64,000 nt of DNA. It comes from Streptomyces sp. TLI_053. GTDB lineage: Bacteria; Actinomycetota; Actinomycetes; Streptomycetales; Streptomycetaceae. Under the pieces are notes generated by a model. The model made no database searches. It was not told the origin of the DNA and saw nothing but the letters and a program-made list of their open reading frames with translations. This document shows, one piece after another, positions 59,243 through 64,000 of the stretch; the first letter of the stretch is position 1; every line of letters starts with the position of its first letter. The stretch spans positions 1,054,001-1,118,000 of the forward strand of contig NZ_LT629775.1 in the NCBI RefSeq assembly GCF_900105395.1, written 5' to 3'. The position numbers were made by a program, and so were the translations under genes.

Positions 59243-60343
59243 TCAGCCGGCGGCCAGCACCACCGTGGTCGGGACCGCGGCCGACCGCGCCGCGGGCGAC
59301 GGCCCGGCCGGGGCGTCGCCCGCGGCCTCGCCCTCCGCTCCGCCCGGCAGGCCGACGGCCGCACCGCCCGCCTCGGCTTCCTCGCCCGCCTCGGCGGAGG
59401 CAGCCAGCCGGCGGTGCTCCTGCGGGGTCAGCCCGCGCACCCGCTTGAACGCGGTGCTGAGCGCGAACGCGTCGCCGTACCCGACCCGGCGGGCCACCGC
59501 CGCGACGGTGAGCCCAGGGTCGCGCAGCAGGTCCGCCGCCACCGCCAGCCGCCAGTTCGCCAGGTACGCCATCGGCGGCTCGCCGACCAGCGCGGTGAAC
59601 CGCCGGGCCAGGCCCGCCCGGGAGACCCCGACCTCGGTGGCGAGCGCAGCCACCGTCCACGGCCGGGCCGGATCGTCGTGCAGCAGCCGCAGCGCCGGGC
59701 CCACCACCTCGTCCGCCTGGGCGCGCAGCCAGCCGGGCGCCGAACCGTCCGGGGCGGCGAGCCAGCTCCGCAGCACCCCGACCACCAGCAGGTCCAGCAG
59801 CCGGTCCAGCACCACCTCCTGCCCCGGCTCGGCACGGGTGACCTCGGTGGCGAGCAACCGGACCAGGGTGTCCTCGGTGGTGTCCGCCCCGGCGGGCCGC
59901 ACCAGCAGTGTCGGCAGGTGGCCCAGCAGCCGGCGGCCGATCTCGTGCTCGGCCAGGTAGGTGCCGGACAGCATCACCGAGGGGCGGTCGTCGTCCGGCC
60001 GGGTCTCTCCCCAGGTCCGCACGCCGAGCGCCATCGAGGTGGCCACACTGGCGCCGTCCCGGGAGCAGATCTGCCCGGGGCCGATCAGGATGTCCGGCTC
60101 GCTCCGCGGGTGGTCGGCGACCGTGTAGGCCTCCGGCCCGCGCAGCAGGGCGAGGTCCCCCGGCCGCACCAGGACCGGATCCGCCCCGTCCGGGAGGATC
60201 CAGGCCTCACCGTCCAGCATGGTGATCAGCGACAGCGGTGCGCGGTCCTCGATCCGCAGGGCCCAGGGCGCGCTGAGGACGGAGCGCAGCAGGAACGCGC
60301 CGCGCGCCTTGGGGCCGTCGAGCAGCCCGGTCAGGGTGTCCAT
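59243..60343 (-). CDS. AraC family regulator with cupin_6-type N-terminus
   Basis: 366 residues from ATG 60343. The N-terminal cupin (about 10-190) shows WALRIEDRAPLSLITMLDGE, VRPGDLALLRGPEAYTVADH and HEIGRRLLGHLPTLLV, the AraC-cupin_6 style. The C-terminal AraC DNA-binding domain (about 225-325) reads PWTVAALATEVGVSRAGLAR, PMAYLANWRLAVAADLLRDP and GYGDAFALSTAFKRVRGLTP. A Glu/Gly/Ala-rich tail of 45 residues follows. Lies downstream of a DUF1772 gene and an NmrA-type gene on the same strand and may control them. Confidence 0.93.
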   Translation of the reverse strand: MDTLTGLLDGPKARGAFLLRSVLSAPWALRIEDRAPLSLITMLDGEAWILPDGADPVLVRPGDLALLRGPEAYTVADHPRSEPDILIGPGQICSRDGASVATSMALGVRTWGETRPDDDRPSVMLSGTYLAEHEIGRRLLGHLPTLLVRPAGADTTEDTLVRLLATEVTRAEPGQEVVLDRLLDLLVVGVLRSWLAAPDGSAPGWLRAQADEVVGPALRLLHDDPARPWTVAALATEVGVSRAGLARRFTALVGEPPMAYLANWRLAVAADLLRDPGLTVAAVARRVGYGDAFALSTAFKRVRGLTPQEHRRLAASAEAGEEAEAGGAAVGLPGGAEGEAAGDAPAGPSPAARSAAVPTTVVLAAG

Positions 60344-60554
60344 GAGGGGACAGCCTAGACGCGGCGGTGGTCCGGGTGCCGGTGACGTCGGTCGGACCGG
60401 GCACAGGTGACGGGCGGTCAGCGGCTCGCGGACGGTCCACCGGCCCGGGGCCGACCAACCCTCGGCGGCCGGGCCCGCGGCGGGAAGGCCCGCGGCGGGA
60501 AGGCCCACGGCCGCCGGGCCCACGGTGGGGAGGCCGACCGCCGACGGCCCCCCG

Positions 60555-61115
60555 TCAACGGGACCCCGGGCGGCGGTGCAGCAGCAGCGCGCGGGTGAGG
60601 GCGACGGCGGCGGCCGTGCAGAGCACCGTGCGGGCGATGTTGGCCGTGGTCCAGGTCGGCTCGAAGGCGGCGCGCACGGCGGCGAGGTCGGTGACGGCGG
60701 CCGGGTCGCCGGCCGCGGCGAGGCGGTCGTTGAGCGGGACGTTGACGGCGGAGGTGAGGACGAGCGCGGCGAGGTAGAGCAGGGAGGCCACCGCCGTCCA
60801 CAGGGTGGCGGCGCGCTGCCCGGAGCGGTGCAGCAGCCAGGTGCCGACGGCCGGCAGGGCCAGGGCGCCGGCGAAGACCGCCCCGAAGACCGGATTGAGG
60901 ATGGACGCGTTGATGTGCTGCATCGCGGTCACGAAGGTGCGGTCGTCGCCGGCGGCGAGGCCGGGCATGACGGCGACGTCGAAGGCGAAGAAGAGGCCGG
61001 CCATCAGGCCGGTCGCGGCGGTGGCGGCGGCCAGCACCGGTCCGACGGCGCGGGAGGCGGTGGTGGTCGCGGCGGCGAGGTCACGGACGGGGGCGGCACC
61101 GAGGGCGGCGGACAT
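60555..61115 (-). CDS. DUF1772 (anthrone-oxygenase-like) membrane protein
   Basis: 186 residues from ATG 61115 (GGAG upstream). Four helices: AVGPVLAAATAATGLMAGLF, NPVFGAVFAGALALPAVGTW, LWTAVASLLYLAALVLTSAV and NIARTVLCTAAAVALTRALL. The conserved segment VNVPLNDRLAAAGD fits DUF1772. Third paralog in the window. Same direction as the NmrA-like gene upstream (139-bp gap) and the AraC gene downstream. Confidence 0.9.
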   Translation of the reverse strand: MSAALGAAPVRDLAAATTTASRAVGPVLAAATAATGLMAGLFFAFDVAVMPGLAAGDDRTFVTAMQHINASILNPVFGAVFAGALALPAVGTWLLHRSGQRAATLWTAVASLLYLAALVLTSAVNVPLNDRLAAAGDPAAVTDLAAVRAAFEPTWTTANIARTVLCTAAAVALTRALLLHRRPGSR

Positions 61116-61254
61116 GGCGGGCTCCGGAGGATGTGGAGGGCGGTCGAGGGCACGGAGTGGCGGCGGGCGGTCCGGGGATCGCGGTGAACGGATCCCCGGA
61201 CCGGGAGAGGCGGCAGGACTGGGCGGGGGGCAGGGCCGGGCGGGGCCGGAGGGT

Positions 61255-62124
61255 TCAGACGTTCCAGACACCGGTCGCCGCGGCGGCCCGCGCGTAGTCC
61301 GCGAAGTCCCTCGCCGGGCGGCCGAGCGCGCGCCGGACGCCGTCCGCCAGATGGGCGTTGCGTCCGTCCAGGACCATCGAGAAGAGGTCGGCGAACTCGC
61401 CGGGCAGGCCGACGGTGGCCAGCAACGCGCGGTACTCCTCCAGGGAGACGGCCGTGAACCGGATCTCGCGCCCGGTGGCCGCCGACAGTTCGGCGGCCAC
61501 GTCCGCGAAGGAGAGCAGGCGCGGCCCGGTCAGCTCGTACACCTCGCCGTCGTGGCCGTCCTCGGTGAGCGCCGCCGCGGCGACCTCCGCGATGTCGTCG
61601 ACGTCGACGAACGGCTCGACGGCGACCCCGGTCGGCAGCGCCAGTTCACCGGCGAGCACCGGCTCCAGGAAGAAGCTCTCGGAGAAGTTCTGGTCGAACC
61701 AGGCGCAGCGGACCACGGTCCAGCCGGTACCGGCCTCGGCGACCGCCGCCTCGGCCGCCTGCGCCGCCTCCTCGCCGCGTCCCGAGAGCAGGACCAGGCG
61801 GCCGACGCCCGCCTTGGCGGCCCGCCGGGCGAAGGCGCCGACGGTCTCCACCGCGCCGGGGAAGGCGAGGTCGGGGTAGTAGGCGAGGTAGGCGGCGCCG
61901 ACGCCCTCCAGAGCGGCGTCCCAGGTGGTGTCGTCCTCCCAGTCGAACGGGATCGGTGCGGTGCGCGAGCCGATCCGGGCGGTGTGGCCGAGGGCGGTGA
62001 GGCGCTCGGCGACCCGTCGGCCGGTCTTGCCGGTCCCGCCGGTGACCAGGACGGTCCGGGCGGCGGTGGGAGTGGTGGTGGCGGCGGGCTGCTGGTTGCT
62101 GTTCGTGTTCTCGTTCATGGGCAT
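61255..62124 (-). CDS. NmrA-family NAD(P)-binding protein
   Basis: 289 residues. Rossmann motif TVLVTGGTGKTGRRVAERLT, then GSRTAPIPFDWEDDTTWDAA and LLSGRGEEAAQAAEAAVAEA, with FDQNFSESFFLEPVLAGELA typical of NAD(P)H-binding, NmrA/azoreductase-like proteins. Asn/Thr-rich leader of 20 residues. Two ATGs (62124, 62118). Its neighbour is the DUF1772 gene at 60555; pairing of NmrA-type proteins with DUF1772 is seen in other small oxidative-stress or polyketide-tailoring clusters. Catalysis is uncertain. Confidence 0.92.
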   Translation of the reverse strand: MPMNENTNSNQQPAATTTPTAARTVLVTGGTGKTGRRVAERLTALGHTARIGSRTAPIPFDWEDDTTWDAALEGVGAAYLAYYPDLAFPGAVETVGAFARRAAKAGVGRLVLLSGRGEEAAQAAEAAVAEAGTGWTVVRCAWFDQNFSESFFLEPVLAGELALPTGVAVEPFVDVDDIAEVAAAALTEDGHDGEVYELTGPRLLSFADVAAELSAATGREIRFTAVSLEEYRALLATVGLPGEFADLFSMVLDGRNAHLADGVRRALGRPARDFADYARAAAATGVWNV

Positions 62125-62227
62125 CAGTCAACTCCGCGCGCCACCGCGCCGACATGGTCCTCGCGCTCAGCCGCATGTGTGCGCGTCTACGGCACCGCGG
62201 GGGCGTCCGGGCCGGACCTCCGCCGTG

Positions 62228-62262
62228 GGGCCGGACCGCGGCCGGCCGCCGCGGTCCGGCCC
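62228..62262. terminator. Perfect 14-bp hairpin after the methyltransferase
   Basis: GGGCCGGACCGCGG (62228-62241) pairs fully with 62249-62262 across a 7-base loop, 6 nt beyond the stop of the gene at 62269. Confidence 0.8.
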
Positions 62263-62268
62263 GGGTGG

Positions 62269-63084
62269 CTACGGCGTCCCGAGCGGCGGCCGCACGGCCG
62301 TCACCACCGTGGCGTCGAGGTCCTCGTCGTGGCCCAGGGCTGCGGTGAGCCCGGCCGCCGTGACCACCCCGAGGGCCGCTCCGGCCTGCTGGTCGCTGGT
62401 CTCGAACAGCAGCGCACCGCCCGGGGCCAGCCAGTGCGGGGCCTCGGCGGCGACCCGGCGCAGTACGTCGAGGCCGTCGGCGCCGCCGTCCAGGGCCGGC
62501 CGGGCCTCGTGCACCCGGGCCTCGGCCGGAAGGAACTCGATGTCGGCGGTGGGCACGTAGGGGACGTTGGCGAGCAGGACGTCCACCCGGCCGCGCAGGC
62601 GGGTCGGCAGGGCGTCGAAGAGGTCGCCCTCGAACACCTCGGCACCGGGGGCCGCGGACCCGGCCAGGTTGCGGCGGGCGCAGCGCACGGCGGCCGGGTC
62701 GACGTCGGCCGCGCACAGCCGGACGGGGTGGCCGGCCGTCGCGGCGAGCGCCGCGCCGAGGGCTCCGCTGCCGCAGCACAGATCGACGACCTGCGCGTGC
62801 TCGCGCGCGAGCGCGGCGGCGGTGCGGACCAGGAACTCGCTGCGCCGCCGGGGCACGAACACCCCGGGGTCGACGGCGATCCGCAGACCGGCGAACTCGG
62901 CCCAGCCGACGACGTGTTCGAGCGGACGGCCGGCGGCGCGGTCGCGGACCATGGCGGCGAGCCGGGCGGGGGTGTCGGCGGCGGAGAGCAGGATGCGTGT
63001 CTCGTCCTCGGCGAAGACGCAGCCGGCGGCACGCAGCCTGGCGGTCACGGAGGAGCGGAGGGAGGCGGACGGGTGGACAGGCAA
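62269..63084 (-). CDS. PrmC-like protein-(glutamine-N5) methyltransferase family protein
   Basis: S-adenosylmethionine-dependent methyltransferase, about 271 residues. N-terminal helical part (SVTARLRAAGCVFAEDETRI, LEHVVGWAEFAGLRIAVDPG, FVPRRRSEFLV) and class I fold with AdoMet loop VVDLCCGSGALGAALAATAG and motif LLANVPYVPTADIEFLPAEA; the NPPY of true PrmC is NVPY here, a common variant in this actinobacterial subgroup. Start unclear: TTG 63084 has GGGG upstream and matches where homology begins; GTG 63102, ATG 63144 and GTG 63225 are in frame. It may be a paralog with a different target. Confidence 0.85.
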   Translation of the reverse strand: MPVHPSASLRSSVTARLRAAGCVFAEDETRILLSAADTPARLAAMVRDRAAGRPLEHVVGWAEFAGLRIAVDPGVFVPRRRSEFLVRTAAALAREHAQVVDLCCGSGALGAALAATAGHPVRLCAADVDPAAVRCARRNLAGSAAPGAEVFEGDLFDALPTRLRGRVDVLLANVPYVPTADIEFLPAEARVHEARPALDGGADGLDVLRRVAAEAPHWLAPGGALLFETSDQQAGAALGVVTAAGLTAALGHDEDLDATVVTAVRPPLGTP

Positions 63085-63378
63085 GGGAACCCCTAGGAGC
63101 ACAGGTGGGAGGACGTCGTCCGACCCGGGGCTCTCCGCGCACATCTCGCCGGACGGCGGACGCTCCCACGCGGTACGGCCGGCTTCAGGGCCGGGCGTGC
63201 ACCTGTGCGGGGGCGCCGTGGTCACGGCCGGGGAGCACCCGATCCGGCACAGCGGTCATGGGTTCTCACCTCCCCGTTCTTCGTGTTCCGCTACGGCGTC
63301 CGTCACCCTACCGCAACCGGCGCGGGCCGGGCGTACGGTCCGCCGACGGGTGGCGGCGGACGGTACGCCCGGCTCCGG
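63085..63378. other. Intergenic region, upstream part of the methyltransferase gene
   Basis: No separate gene. Possible longer N-terminus of the methyltransferase up to 63225; beyond that, promoter DNA (TTCGTG, TACGGC) only. Confidence 0.5.
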
Positions 63379-63530
63379 AGGCCCGGGGTCCCGGGGTCCC
63401 GGAGGCCCGGGGTCCCGGGGTCCCGGGGTCCCGGAGGCCCGGGGTCCCGGGGTCCCGGGGTCCCGGGGTCCCGGGGTCCCGGGGTCCCGGGGTCCCGGGG
63501 GTTCGGGGTCCCGGGGGTTCGGGGCCCAAC
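63379..63530. repeat. G-rich 9-bp tandem repeat array
   Basis: About sixteen units of ggggtcccg and variants (ggaggcccg, ggggttcgg) head to tail, in intergenic DNA between the methyltransferase and the wall-binding protein. G-runs of 3-4 recur every 9 bases on the plus strand, a layout that can form G-quadruplexes; units also pair with their neighbours (CCCGGGG). Confidence 0.9.
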
Positions 63531-63564
63531 TGCCCAACTGCCCGGCGGCCGGGCGGCCCGGCGG

Positions 63565-64000
63565 TCAGATGCCGTCGGCGAAGCTCTTGAACGCCGCCCG
63601 GGTACCGGCACCGGCGATGCCGTCGATCGCACCGCTGTAGCCCCAGCCGCCGTCCTTCAGCAGCCGCTGCAGCGCCTTGACCGTCTCGGTGCCGGGGATG
63701 CCGTCGATGGCTCCGGGGTAGCCCCAGAACTGCTTGAGGTTGCGCTGGAACGCCTTCCAGCTCTCGGTGCCGAGCTGCCCGTCGATGGCGCCGTTGTAAC
63801 CCCAGTTCTGCTTCAGCCAGTTCTGCACGTTCCCGGCCTGCGCGGAGCTGAGCCCGAAGTTCTGGACGGCGCGCACGGCCGGCGCGGCCGCGACGGAGGT
63901 GGTGGTGGCGGCGGCGGTGGTGGCCGCGCCACCGACGGCCAGGCCACCGACAGCGATGCCGAGGGCCAGGCCGAGGGCGACGAGCGGCCTCGTCGTCGTG
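63565..64000 (-). CDS. Secreted peptidoglycan-binding repeat protein (partial)
   Basis: At least 144 residues; the start lies beyond the right edge. The visible N-terminal part is a signal-peptide-like hydrophobic, Ala-rich segment (PLVALGLALGIAVGGLAVGG). Three repeats follow of the pattern W-G-Y-x-G-A-I-D-G-x-x-G-x-x-T/S-x-x-A-F/L-Q (NWGYNGAIDGQLGTESWKAF, FWGYPGAIDGIPGTETVKAL, GWGYSGAIDGIAGAGTRAAF), which is the peptidoglycan-binding domain 1 type. Probably a cell-wall-binding protein without a catalytic domain in the visible part. Confidence 0.9.
   Translation of the reverse strand, partial: TTTRPLVALGLALGIAVGGLAVGGAATTAAATTTSVAAAPAVRAVQNFGLSSAQAGNVQNWLKQNWGYNGAIDGQLGTESWKAFQRNLKQFWGYPGAIDGIPGTETVKALQRLLKDGGWGYSGAIDGIAGAGTRAAFKSFADGI

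Noticed and set aside
63379..63530. CRISPR array
   Set aside because: The units are 9 bp with no spacers and no cas genes; it is a simple tandem repeat.
1..64000. A complete antibiotic biosynthetic cluster
   Set aside because: Two SARPs, dpgC/dpgD and several exporters are suggestive, but no PKS, NRPS, terpene or RiPP core gene is present in the window.

Overview
The window is very GC-rich actinobacterial DNA and almost certainly comes from a streptomycete chromosome (Streptomyces or Kitasatospora). Evidence: strong third-position G/C bias, many GTG starts, two AfsR/SARP regulators with ATPase domains, a snapalysin-type protease, a Zur-controlled set of zinc-free ribosomal proteins, and many small regulator/transporter pairs. 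I saw no rRNA, tRNA or CRISPR array. The layout looks like accessory or chromosome-arm sequence: many divergent regulator-target pairs, short operons, orphan biosynthetic genes and a few decayed mobile elements.

Region by region. 0-6.1 kb: a large SARP regulator (runs off the left edge) divergent from an old-yellow-enzyme reductase, then a secreted serine hydrolase. 6.4-8.8 kb: an orphan dpgC-dpgD pair (dihydroxyphenylglycine pathway) with a coupled small ORF between the genes and a perfect terminator. 9.1-11.0 kb: a MerR regulator and a CynX-like exporter around a SoxR/MerR-type palindrome. 11.1-13.2 kb: zinc-starvation cluster (L32, CobW-like GTPase, a miniature S14 remnant, L28, divergent L33) with a Zur box. 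13.3-19.2 kb: a near-leaderless leader peptide ending in a Cys-containing tail, followed by a four-gene peptide/nickel-type ABC importer. 19.4-24.5 kb: snapalysin, an unknown protein, a C-terminally shortened SARP and a secreted protein. 25-31 kb: LuxR, MFS/AraC and M24 peptidase/TrmB-like pairs. 31.0-35 kb: a cobalamin riboswitch driving a metal/cobalamin ABC importer and a CbiX-like/ferredoxin fusion. 35-39.2 kb: isochorismatase-like hydrolase, a Bcr-type exporter whose 3' end is fused to a gene remnant, NmrA-type protein, metallo-hydrolase and HxlR regulator. 39.2-42.4 kb: a Tn3-family remnant, an ECF sigma factor with a PASTA membrane partner, and a broken integrase. 42.5-44.2 kb: a coupled pirin-OsmC-GNAT operon. 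44.3-54.4 kb: membrane proteins, exporter, ArsR- and TetR-type regulators, DUF1772 protein and a Ser/Thr kinase. 54.7-64 kb: a double-Nudix protein, a secreted beta-gamma-crystallin/aerolysin-like protein, two more DUF1772 proteins with AraC and NmrA neighbours, a PrmC-like methyltransferase, a G-rich 9-bp tandem array, and a peptidoglycan-binding protein cut by the right edge.

How genes work together. Several units are classic coupled operons with 4-nt ATGA or GTGA overlaps: the importer at 15-19 kb, the B12 operon at 31-35 kb, the sigma/PASTA pair, the pirin-OsmC-GNAT trio, and the zinc-free ribosomal genes. Control signals readable in the DNA include a Zur box, a B12 riboswitch, a probable cysteine-sensing leader peptide, and perfect operator palindromes for the TetR, HxlR, MerR and TrmB-like regulators. 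The strongest candidates for something new are the crystallin/pore-former fusion, the orphan dpgC/dpgD unit with its small ORF, the internally deleted but still coupled S14 gene, and the leader peptide before the importer operon.
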